NCBI GenBank assembly: GCA_903933395.1
Contig: CAIZKA010000364.1
Coordinates: forward strand, 1-5,066
Source of the DNA: an uncultured beta proteobacterium
Lineage (GTDB): Bacteria > Pseudomonadota > Gammaproteobacteria > Burkholderiales > Rhodocyclaceae
DNA: 5,066 bases
Reading direction: 5' to 3'
Position 1 is the first letter of the stretch; every line of letters starts with the position of its first letter. Under the pieces are notes generated by a model. The model had not been told where the DNA came from and did no database searches. It saw only the letters and a program-made list of their open reading frames with translations. Below are positions 1-4,470 of this stretch, in pieces. The position numbers and the translations under genes were made by a program.

Positions 1-17
1 CGCCATCAATCTCCTCT
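1..17 (-). promoter_or_regulatory. Possible ribosome-binding site and start codon of a gene running off the left edge
   Basis: Read on the minus strand, an AGAGGAG purine block (11-17) is followed after 4 nt by ATG GCG (6 to 1), so a protein beginning Met-Ala could start here and continue outside the window. Only two codons are visible, so neither the reading frame nor the product can be judged. Its orientation matches the porin, from which it is separated by the strong terminator at 111-140, so it would need its own promoter in 20-110. No convincing -35/-10 pair is visible there. Confidence 0.35.
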
Positions 18-69
18 AATGGCCTGCAATCCCACAGGCTGCCGCCACGGCATGAAATGCAAGCACCCA

Positions 70-86
70 TACCCCACCGGGGGGTA
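70..86. other. Small GC hairpin between the porin terminator and the left edge
   Basis: TACCCC (70-75) pairs perfectly with GGGGTA (81-86) around a 5-nt loop. No T-run follows on either strand, so it is not a canonical terminator. It lies in the upstream region of the possible left-edge gene and may be incidental. Nothing else in 18-110 could be assigned. Confidence 0.3.
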
Positions 87-110
87 CCGTCCTCGCGTCC
101 CGCTCGGACA

Positions 111-140
111 TAAAAAAACGGACGCCGAAGCGTCCGTTTT
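111..140 (-). terminator. Rho-independent terminator of the porin gene
   Basis: On the minus strand an 11-bp perfect stem (AAAACGGACGC with GCGTCCGTTTT) closes on a TTCG loop, giving the very stable C(UUCG)G tetraloop in RNA, and is followed by a continuous T-run ending at 111. It starts 24 nt beyond the porin stop codon. The flanking A and T runs extend the stem and could also allow some termination of plus-strand transcripts, but the T-run is longer on the minus strand. Confidence 0.92.
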
Positions 141-164
141 AGCTTCAAAACTGACTGAGTCAGA

Positions 165-1337
165 TTAGAAGTTGTGGGCCAGGCCGAGGTTCCAGCCGCT
201 GGTGCCGTAGCCCACGCCGCCGGCATTGGCAGCCGTAGAGAGCGCGTAGTTGGCGGTGCGGTCGTTGTTGATCTGACCATAGTCGAGGTACACATTGGTG
301 CGCTTCGACAGGCTGTAGTTCATGCCCAGGCCCCACTTGGTGGCATCGCCTTGCAGAGCAACTCCGCGCTCGGTTGCGTTGCGGTCATCGTTGATAGCGC
401 CGTAGGTGGCCTTGAACAGGAAGTTGCCGTAAGGCACGCTGGCGCTGATGAACCAGTCATCATAATCCACAAGATTACGGACGAGCGCGGTCTTGGCGAA
501 GCCGGCGGCATCTGTGTCATGGTGATCATACAAGGCGCGAACCTTGACCATGCCGAAGTCGTAGGAACCGGCGATGGTCCAGACAACCGTGGTGCCGGCG
601 CCAGTGCCACCGTTGGCCGCCAGGGCGCCTTTGTGCTCGGGTCGGACAGTCTCGTAGTCGAGGTCGAGGCTGATCGGGCCATTGGCATATTTGCCGGCGA
701 TCGTGTAGAGAAGACCGTCACTCGTGTTGGCCTTGACACCACCGGGGACCGCACCAACGGTTGATTGGCTGCCTGCGACTTCCTGACCGCCGACGTCACG
801 CGAATGCGCCAGCACCACGGTGAAGCCGCCACCAAATTTGGGGGAGATCCAGGCGATGGCATTGTCGGCGCGATCGACCTGACCGGTCATCTGGGTGAAG
901 TTACCCGCGCTGCCGCCGGCGAACGCATCGTAGCCGTTGAAAATGCCGTAGCGGACGCCGTCCAGGCGGCCACCGACAAACGTACCGTACTTGTCGCTGG
1001 CCAGGCCGACATAGGAGTGGCGGTTCAGCGAGCTGAACACGCCGGCGGTGCCAGCAGCAGCGCTGTTGGTAGCATCGGTCGTCAGACCCTGCTCAACTTC
1101 GAAGATCGCCTTCAGGCCGTTGCCCAGATCTTCCGAACCCTTGAAGCCGATACGGCTGCCGGCCTGCATGCCGCCGGCCATTTCCGTCTTGGTGCCACGG
1201 GTGTTAATACCACCGCTGTCACCACCGCGGGACAAGTAGCCGTAGTCAACACGACCGTAGATGGTCACGTTGGACTGCGCGAAGGCCGGAGCCGCCGAGA
1301 TGGCGGCGATGGCCAGGGCGATTAGTTTCTTTTGCAT
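165..1337 (-). CDS. Outer-membrane porin, Gram-negative (betaproteobacterial) type
   Basis: This 390-residue protein should form a trimeric 16-stranded outer-membrane beta-barrel that lets small hydrophilic solutes diffuse in. Residues 1-20 are a signal peptide (Lys-Lys, then a hydrophobic Ala/Ile/Leu core, with AFA as the likely cleavage site before Gln21). The mature protein opens with NVTIYGRVDYGY, the usual first strand of Burkholderia/Neisseria-type porins, and continues with the family block SRIGFKGSEDLGNGLKAIFE and then VGLASDKYGTFVGGRLDG before the expected constriction loop 3. It ends in AHNF; the terminal Phe is the beta-barrel assembly signal. The ATG at 1337 is preferred over an upstream in-frame TTG at 1349, because GGAG lies 6 nt upstream of it and the signal peptide then begins correctly. 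The gene is monocistronic, with its own terminator. Ion selectivity cannot be read from sequence. Length and motifs show no damage. Confidence 0.97.
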   Translation of the reverse strand: MQKKLIALAIAAISAAPAFAQSNVTIYGRVDYGYLSRGGDSGGINTRGTKTEMAGGMQAGSRIGFKGSEDLGNGLKAIFEVEQGLTTDATNSAAAGTAGVFSSLNRHSYVGLASDKYGTFVGGRLDGVRYGIFNGYDAFAGGSAGNFTQMTGQVDRADNAIAWISPKFGGGFTVVLAHSRDVGGQEVAGSQSTVGAVPGGVKANTSDGLLYTIAGKYANGPISLDLDYETVRPEHKGALAANGGTGAGTTVVWTIAGSYDFGMVKVRALYDHHDTDAAGFAKTALVRNLVDYDDWFISASVPYGNFLFKATYGAINDDRNATERGVALQGDATKWGLGMNYSLSKRTNVYLDYGQINNDRTANYALSTAANAGGVGYGTSGWNLGLAHNF

Positions 1338-1342
1338 AGATT

Positions 1343-1347
1343 TCTCC
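1343..1347 (-). promoter_or_regulatory. Ribosome-binding site of the porin
   Basis: Read on the minus strand this is GGAGA, placed 5-6 nt before the ATG at 1337. It overlaps the alternative TTG at 1349 and therefore decides for the downstream ATG. Confidence 0.8.
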
Positions 1348-1360
1348 AAAAAGAGAGTTG

Positions 1361-1415
1361 GTTATAAACAGTTTGCAATGACACCACGTGGTCGGTCACT
1401 ACTGGCTGTCACTAC
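1361..1415 (-). promoter_or_regulatory. Candidate porin promoter and upstream direct repeats
   Basis: On the minus strand a -10-like TATAAC (1366-1361) lies just before the ribosome-binding site, but no good -35 sits 16-18 bp upstream. Further upstream are two exact copies of GTAGTGAC (1415-1408 and 1402-1395) with a 13-bp period, and a 10-bp palindrome ACCACGTGGT (1383-1392). If the start of transcription is near 1354, the repeats fall at about -41 to -61, where an activator working next to RNA polymerase would bind. The regulator is unknown. The rest of 1416-1629 shows no gene. Confidence 0.3.
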
Positions 1416-1629
1416 CCGAATCCGGGAAGCTGTGTGCATTTTCCTTTGACGCCGGGCAACGGGCAATCGCCACGGCAGTTTTTGGGCCTCGTCGCGGTCA
1501 TTTTGTGGCTTTCTCACAACAACCGCCGCCGTATCGCCGGCGCCGACTTTCCCGGAGGGGGTGCAAGGTTGCGCCGGCAGTGCGTGGCGATTTCCGAAAG
1601 CCACCCATGAAGAACGCAGGCAGCGGCGT

Positions 1630-2139
1630 TCAAAACGGCGGAAACCGCAGACTGGAAAATGCTCGTCCGGCCAGCAAGGCGCGTCGTTCAACCTCCGCCG
1701 CCGACTCAAGCCAGCCTTTCCCTTCGAGGAAAATCAGGAACGCTCGGGTGCTGACCTTGCGGCAGTTATCTGGCACGTGAAAGCTGGCTCGGGCTATCTT
1801 GTGGTCCTCGAACAGGAAAACCCCCGTCTTGGGCGGCTGTTTCAGGGCGAAGTCGTTCATGGCCTCCTGAACAGCCAACTCGCCAAGATTTGATTTGCGT
1901 GAAGTTGCCGTCTGCTGGTAGTGCTGGAATGTCTTCGTTGGAACGACAGGCAGCTTGTGGGACTTGACCCACTTTGCCAGTTTGTCACTGGTCGGCGTCT
2001 GGTTGTGCGTAACTTCGTGCAAGACCATGTCGACCAGCATGACCGACCAACCCGGCTTGAACAGCACGTCGAGCGCGTCCGCGTAGGCCAGCGTAATGAG
2101 CGGCCCGGCATCGGGCAGCAAAACAACGTTCGACGACAT
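1630..2139 (-). CDS. PIN-domain protein, probable toxin (VapC-like/DUF3368-like RNase)
   Basis: This 169-residue protein has the layout of a PIN-domain ribonuclease. The N-terminal VVLLPDAGPLITLA places the first metal-binding Asp at residue 10; VDMVLHEVTHN gives Glu42, LGELA gives Glu87, and FLFEDHKIAR gives Glu111/Asp112 at the position of the late acidic residues. The DAGPLI form resembles the DUF3368-like branch more than classical VapC. By knowledge of the family it should cleave RNA using Mg2+. A C-terminal tail of about 40 residues (from STRAFLIFLEGKGWLES on) makes it longer than the 130-140 residues usual for VapC. It starts 12 nt after the stop of the RHH antitoxin gene and has only a weak ribosome-binding site of its own, so translation probably depends on coupling. 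The target RNA is unknown. No frameshift or missing acidic residue is evident. Confidence 0.85.
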   Translation of the reverse strand: MSSNVVLLPDAGPLITLAYADALDVLFKPGWSVMLVDMVLHEVTHNQTPTSDKLAKWVKSHKLPVVPTKTFQHYQQTATSRKSNLGELAVQEAMNDFALKQPPKTGVFLFEDHKIARASFHVPDNCRKVSTRAFLIFLEGKGWLESAAEVERRALLAGRAFSSLRFPPF

Positions 2140-2151
2140 CAGGTCGCCCGC

Positions 2152-2499
2152 TCAGGACGGCAGCGCGTGCAGACTATCGACCATGCTCCGCGTATCAGCC
2201 CCTGGCAGTCTCGGCATTGGCAGGTGTGCTTGTGCCATCAGCAGGAACAGGTCTTCCTCACTGTCGATGCCCAGCGCGTGCATGGCCTTGTCGCCGGCCG
2301 ATCGACCGAGCGAGAAATCGAGCAGAACCCTGAAATTCTGGTTTCCGCTGATCTCGGCGGCTTCAAAAGTCTCGACCAGATGGCGAAGCTCAGCGTTGAA
2401 CAATGCGTTCACGGATGTGTCGGTCTTGGCGGCAATGACCTTGGCCCGCTTGAGCAAATCGCGATCTACCGCCCCAGTGAAGTTAACAGTGGTTGCCAT
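2152..2499 (-). CDS. Ribbon-helix-helix antitoxin paired with the PIN-domain toxin
   Basis: This 115-residue protein begins MATTVNFTGAVDRDLLKRAK, a short beta-strand followed by helices (AAKTDTSVNALFNAELRHLV), which fits an Arc/CopG-type ribbon-helix-helix DNA-binding domain in residues 1-50. Residues 55-115 (around HALGIDSEEDLFLLMAQAHLP and a final MVDSLHALPS) should form the part that wraps and inhibits the toxin. It is longer than most VapB antitoxins (70-90 residues). A strong AGGAGG (2510-2505) lies 5 nt before the ATG, in contrast to the weak site of the toxin gene, consistent with the antitoxin being made in excess. It is first in the operon and probably represses its own promoter, where small repeats are visible. 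The exact antitoxin subfamily is not recognised. Confidence 0.85.
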   Translation of the reverse strand: MATTVNFTGAVDRDLLKRAKVIAAKTDTSVNALFNAELRHLVETFEAAEISGNQNFRVLLDFSLGRSAGDKAMHALGIDSEEDLFLLMAQAHLPMPRLPGADTRSMVDSLHALPS

Positions 2500-2516
2500 T
2501 TCTGCCTCCTTGAAGA

Positions 2517-2548
2517 TAACACATGAATAAGTGTAACACGTAACTATA
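2517..2548 (-). promoter_or_regulatory. Candidate promoter and operator of the RHH-PIN operon
   Basis: On the minus strand TATAGT (2548-2543) matches the -10 consensus at 5 of 6 bases, though no good -35 is seen. Transcription would then start near 2536, 37 nt before the ATG. Just downstream lie a palindrome GTGTAACAC (2531-2539) and two direct copies of TAACAC (2517-2522 and 2534-2539), 17 bp apart. Repeats at the start site of a toxin-antitoxin operon suit binding by the RHH antitoxin. The stretch is clearly more AT-rich than its surroundings. Confidence 0.35.
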
Positions 2549-2614
2549 GGCTACGGGTTGGCGGCTAGTGCAGTGTTGCACACTAGGGTCTGTTCTCATT
2601 CAGGCGACGTGTGC

Positions 2615-2715
2615 GACGGGGCGAGTCCGGCCCCAGGGCAAGGCGCGAGCGACGCGGCGTGGTTGTTCCACGTGAGGAGCGAGCAACGCCGCCATGGGGC
2701 CGGAATCACCCCGTC
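2615..2715. repeat. Imperfect inverted repeat forming the left internal fold of the MITE
   Basis: Arms 2615-2635 and 2695-2715 pair at 19 of 21 positions, including an uninterrupted 10-bp run TCCGGCCCCA/TGGGGCCGGA. A further 7-bp perfect pair, GCGGCGT (2654-2660) with ACGCCGC (2686-2692), lies inside. The left half of the element would fold into a long rod as single-stranded DNA or RNA. Confidence 0.75.
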
Positions 2716-2722
2716 CCTTCGG

Positions 2723-2822
2723 GTTGCCGCGCAATGGGGCGTCTGCGGCGTTGTCGGGCTTGGCAATGGGACAACCATTGCCTTCACCCTCCGCCTTGCA
2801 TCCATCCCCATTGCGCGGCAAC
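2723..2822. repeat. Perfect 17-bp inverted repeat forming the right internal fold of the MITE
   Basis: GTTGCCGCGCAATGGGG (2723-2739) is perfectly complementary to 2806-2822. Nested inside it, GGCAATGG (2762-2769) pairs with CCATTGCC (2775-2782) around a 5-nt loop. Together with the left fold, this gives the element two side-by-side stems enclosed by the terminal repeats. Confidence 0.8.
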
Positions 2823-2878
2823 GCATCGCGCCGACTGAATGAGAACAGACCCTAAGAGCGCCTTATAAGCCGAGGTTT

Positions 2879-2955
2879 CGTCATTCCCGCGAATGCGGGA
2901 ATCCAGAGGCGTTTACGGACAAAAACACTGGGTTCCCGCTTTTGCGGGAACGACG
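2879..2955. repeat. Inverted pair of REP-like palindromes (BIME/REPIN-like)
   Basis: Two 28-bp units face each other. The left one (2879-2906) contains ATTCCCGC-GAAT-GCGGGAAT, and the right one (2928-2955) contains GTTCCCGC-TTTT-GCGGGAAC. The reverse complement of the left unit matches the right one at all but a few positions, including the shared edges CTGG and GACG. The left palindrome also fits the pattern ATTCCC-N8-GGGAAT of the neisserial dRS3 repeat, and similar GTCATTCCCGCG repeats are common in beta- and gammaproteobacteria. Paired REPs of this sort are usually moved by a RAYT (Y1-type) transposase coded elsewhere. It lies 24 bp from the MITE, between divergent operons. Confidence 0.8.
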
Positions 2956-3093
2956 GGGAAGGGGTAGAGGCTTGCGCCGCTGGTGCCGGTGTGAGGCTTG
3001 CCCATGGTGCTTTCTCCATTCGTTGCACAGGTAAATCAAATCGTCGATCAGCACTGCCTTGACCTGCTCAGACTCACACCCCAGTGGATTCAC
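2913..3093 (-). pseudogene. Possible decayed coding remnant, unrecognised
   Basis: Two short overlapping minus-strand reading frames look more protein-like than chance. From a GTG at 3093 comes a stretch containing QVKAVLIDDLIYLCNEWRKH. From an ATG at 3005, with GGAG 8 nt upstream (3017-3014), comes MGKPHTGTSGASLYPFP, 30 residues in all, ending at 2913 inside the REP-like repeat. Neither matches a family I know, and both run into the repeat. They could be the broken end of a former gene or chance frames. Confidence 0.2.
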
Positions 3094-3134
3094 GCTCCTC
3101 GCTCAGACTCAAACCCCATTGGATAATGCTCGCT
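3066..3134. repeat. Two imperfect tandem copies of a 35-bp unit
   Basis: The unit starting GCTCAGACTCACACCCCAGT at 3066 is repeated at 3101 (GCTCAGACTCAAACCCCATT), differing at a few positions and by one base in length. The period of 35 is not a multiple of three, so a duplication within a gene would have broken the frame. It directly precedes the -35 of the MazF operon promoter. Confidence 0.6.
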
Positions 3135-3135
3135 A

Positions 3136-3164
3136 TTGACTCCAACGGCATCGTTTAGTACGAT
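3136..3164 (+). promoter_or_regulatory. Probable sigma-70 promoter of the RHH-MazF operon
   Basis: TTGACT (3136-3141, 5 of 6 to consensus) and TACGAT (3159-3164, 4 of 6) are separated by 17 bp. Transcription would start near 3171, about 30 nt before the antitoxin ATG. The surrounding 3120-3200 is AT-rich. TTTGTATT (3164-3171) and TTTGTACT (3188-3195) form a near direct repeat around the start site and could be operator half-sites for the antitoxin. Confidence 0.6.
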
Positions 3165-3200
3165 TTGTATTACGTTTTTTAATTCAGTTTGTACTTCACA

Positions 3201-3443
3201 ATGACTGCATTCTCCCTCCGGTTGCCCGAAAGTCTGATGAAGGAAGTTGATGCCAGGGCAAAGCTTTTGCACCTGCCCCGCTCGGAGTATGTCCGCTTGG
3301 CCATTAGCCGCATGAACCGGGAAGTCGCTGCCGAAGAGAGGCGCACGCGGCTTCAGTCGGTTTCGGCGCGAGTGCGCGATGAAAGCATGCGGATTTGCGC
3401 TGAATTCGATGTCGTCGAGTATGGGCATGGCAAAACCCGGTAA
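3201..3443 (+). CDS. Ribbon-helix-helix antitoxin paired with MazF
   Basis: This is an 80-residue CopG/MazE-type antitoxin. MTAFSLRLPESLMKEVDARA followed by KLLHLPRSEYVRLAISRMN forms the strand-helix-helix DNA-binding domain (residues 3-42). The charged C-terminus (EERRTRLQSVSARVRDESMR) is the likely toxin-binding part. The ATG at 3201 is preferred because the beta-strand FSLRLPESL needs it and an upstream in-frame TTG has no support. Oddly, no Shine-Dalgarno block is visible before it (the preceding bases are GTACTTCACA). The 3' end overlaps the toxin gene by 17 nt. The dimer should bind the promoter just upstream and neutralise the toxin by direct contact; both functions are inferred from the family. 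Confidence 0.92.
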   Translation: MTAFSLRLPESLMKEVDARAKLLHLPRSEYVRLAISRMNREVAAEERRTRLQSVSARVRDESMRICAEFDVVEYGHGKTR

Positions 3444-3780
3444 CGGCGAGGTCTGGCTCGCCAACCTTAATCCCGGCCGCGGCACCGAACCGGGAAAAAT
3501 GCGTCCGGTTCTGATCGTGCAGGGGCAAGCGCTGCTGGACGCCGGTCATCCATCGACGCTTGTCGTGCCACTGACGACAAACCTGATGAATGACGCCGCT
3601 CCGCTCCGCCTCCGCGTTCCAGCGCGCGAGCGGCTCGATCAGGATTCCGATCTGCTGATTGACCAGTTGCGCGCGATCGACAATCGACGCTTGTCGGCGG
3701 GGCCCCTGGCCCGCTTGCCCATTGCGGCGATGCGCGAGGTCTATCGCGCCATCGCCGAGGTGCTGGAATTTCCTGAATAA
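3427..3780 (+). CDS. mazF: MazF/PemK-family mRNA interferase toxin
   Basis: This 117-residue cytoplasmic endoribonuclease should cleave mRNA (possibly rRNA or tRNA) at short sequence motifs. The family signature is complete: GEVWLANLNPGRGTEPGKMRPVLIVQ at the N-terminus with the catalytic-type Arg26 in MRPV, then LVVPLTTN with the conserved Thr50/51, and the dimer-side block DSDLLIDQLRAIDNRRL. The C-terminal helix AAMREVYRAIAEVL is also typical. ATGs at 3421 and 3427 are both possible. The second is preferred since GAG (3417-3419) lies 7 nt upstream of it and the family usually begins a few residues before GEVW. The start lies within the antitoxin gene, so the two are translationally coupled. 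The recognition sequence cannot be predicted. The gene appears intact. Confidence 0.95.
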   Translation: MAKPGNGEVWLANLNPGRGTEPGKMRPVLIVQGQALLDAGHPSTLVVPLTTNLMNDAAPLRLRVPARERLDQDSDLLIDQLRAIDNRRLSAGPLARLPIAAMREVYRAIAEVLEFPE

Positions 3781-3792
3781 GCAATGTGAGCC

Positions 3793-3814
3793 GGGCGCTG
3801 GCGCTCCGGCGCCC
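3793..3814. terminator. Strong GC hairpin between convergent toxin genes, possible terminator
   Basis: GGGCGC (3793-3798) pairs with GCGCCC (3809-3814). The stem continues in RNA through a U-G wobble and two G-C pairs to a 4-nt CGCU loop. It starts 13 nt after the mazF stop. No T-run follows on the plus strand (ATAAAAAG), so it is not a canonical intrinsic terminator. It may protect the 3' end or act with Rho. The remaining bases to 3894 are GC-rich and hold nothing recognisable. Confidence 0.4.
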
Positions 3815-3894
3815 ATAAAAAGTTATGTCTTCGGCAAAGCCGGAGACGGTATCCCTTGCGGACGGCGCCGGCGGCACGGCGCGGGGAAACGTGT

Positions 3895-4200
3895 TCAGTC
3901 CTTCGGCAGCACCTGCCGCAGCCTCGATTGCGCCGCCGCGTAAACTTGTTGCCTGTCGCGCCTGCCGACGCTGACCACGGTGACAAACACGACGTCGTCA
4001 TCGACGCGATATACCAGCCGATAACCAATCTGCCTGAGCTTGATCTTGTAGCAATCGACCATGCCAGAGAGTGCGGCAGAGGGGATGCGCGGGTTAAGCA
4101 GCCGCTCTTCGAGCTTTTTTTTCAGCGGCTCGCGCACGCTGCCGTCGAGTTTTTTCCATTCCGCCAACGCCAGTTCGTGGAAGCGCAGCTTATAGCTCAT
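3895..4200 (-). CDS. relE: RelE/StbE-family toxin (ribosome-dependent mRNA interferase)
   Basis: This 101-residue toxin should cut mRNA in the ribosomal A site. FHELALAEWKKLDGSVREPL and KKKLEERLLNP form the two N-terminal helices. CYKIKLRQIGYRLVYRV, then FVTVVSVGRRDRQQVY, form the beta-sheet with the active site. Lys52, Lys54, Arg61, Arg81 and Tyr87 occur at exactly the numbers known for catalytic or binding residues of E. coli RelE, so the enzyme looks fully active. The reading frame is open further upstream to 4356, but the ATG at 4200 is chosen because family similarity begins with SYKLRFHELAL and GAGG lies 9 nt before it. It overlaps the antitoxin gene by 11 nt, giving translational coupling. 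It converges on mazF with a 114-bp gap. Confidence 0.95.
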   Translation of the reverse strand: MSYKLRFHELALAEWKKLDGSVREPLKKKLEERLLNPRIPSAALSGMVDCYKIKLRQIGYRLVYRVDDDVVFVTVVSVGRRDRQQVYAAAQSRLRQVLPKD

Positions 4201-4435
4201 CCAGACCGACCTCGACGAAGGGCCCGTTGGCGCGTTCCTGCACCATCCGGGCGTCTTCCAGGTCTTCCAGATAGGCCATGAGCCGCTCGTAGTGTGCCGC
4301 CGGCAGGAGATAGGCCTCGGGCCGGTTGTGGTTGAGTATGGCCACGGGACTTTCATCGGCCTGCTTGATGATGGCGGCGAAATTGCGCTTCAGTTCGGTG
4401 ACGCTGACCGTCATATTGGTCAAGATGGTATCCAT
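4190..4435 (-). CDS. Phd/YefM-type antitoxin of the StbD/RelB group
   Basis: This 81-residue protein matches the StbD-like antitoxins that accompany StbE/RelE toxins. TVSVTELKRNFAAIIKQA (residues 9-26), then PVAILNHNRPEAYLLPAAHYERL (30-52), make up the Phd/YefM DNA-binding and dimerisation fold. The acidic tail (LEDLEDARMVQ to VEVGLDEL) should fold onto the toxin and block it. The ATG at 4435 has a GGAGG block 4 nt upstream (4444-4440); the ATG at residue 8 has none. It is first in the operon, and its upstream region carries the 18-bp inverted repeat at 4471-4514, a candidate operator. In this family the antitoxin represses the operon, with the toxin as co-repressor, and is degraded by Lon or Clp proteases under stress; this is family knowledge, not seen here. 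Confidence 0.94.
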   Translation of the reverse strand: MDTILTNMTVSVTELKRNFAAIIKQADESPVAILNHNRPEAYLLPAAHYERLMAYLEDLEDARMVQERANGPFVEVGLDEL

Positions 4436-4470
4436 GAGACCTCCGTCAAACGCGCTTGCGGACGCATTAA

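Larger units (their letters stand above)
2584..2854. mobile_element. MITE-like non-autonomous transposable element with 19-bp perfect terminal inverted repeats
   Basis: The left end AGGGTCTGTTCTCATTCAG (2585-2603) is the exact reverse complement of the right end (2835-2853). After one mismatch, two more pairs match inward. A TA dinucleotide stands at both outer borders (2584-2585 and 2853-2854), so the element proper can be read as GGGTCTG...CAGACCC between a duplicated TA target, about 267 bp. No transposase or plausible protein is encoded; the interior is GC-rich and folds into nested inverted repeats. TA duplication is characteristic of IS630/Tc1-mariner relatives and also of some IS5-family groups, and the sequence does not decide between them. 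It sits between the RHH-PIN promoter and the REP-like pair. The transposase that would move it must be elsewhere in the genome. Confidence 0.88.

Noticed and set aside
174..1325. Long open frames on the plus strand opposite the porin
   Set aside because: Their translations are Ala/Val/Gly-rich without recognisable motifs and lie antisense to a porin with a signal peptide and a full barrel signature; this is the usual mirror effect in GC-rich genes.
1338..1349. Longer porin beginning at the TTG at 1349
   Set aside because: The TTG lies inside the ribosome-binding site region, and the ATG at 1337 has well-placed GGAG and starts a clean signal peptide.
1453..1480. Sigma-54-like TGGC...TTGC upstream of the porin
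   Set aside because: The two blocks are about 2 bp too far apart for a -24/-12 promoter and no other supporting element is present.
1388..1893. Plus-strand open frames across the porin upstream region and the PIN gene
   Set aside because: Compositionally biased translations with no domain; they overlap a well-supported minus-strand gene.
1921..2530. Plus-strand frames opposite the RHH-PIN operon
   Set aside because: No family resemblance; the opposite strand shows two properly spaced genes with recognised folds and ribosome-binding sites.
2511..2543. TTACGT/TTATCT as the -35/-10 of the RHH-PIN operon
   Set aside because: Although spaced by 18 bp, it would start transcription inside the ribosome-binding site; TATAGT further upstream is a better -10.
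2558..2842. Overlapping frames on both strands within the MITE
   Set aside because: Several frames are open at once because the region is GC-rich and palindromic; none resembles a transposase or any known protein, and they extend into the inverted repeats.
3066..3134. Start of a CRISPR array
   Set aside because: The two 35-bp units are adjacent with no spacers and differ in sequence; there are no cas genes.
4201..4356. Upstream extension of the RelE toxin frame to 4356
   Set aside because: The extra 52 residues are the antitoxin gene read in another frame and do not resemble RelE; the ATG at 4200 restores the normal family length and residue numbering.
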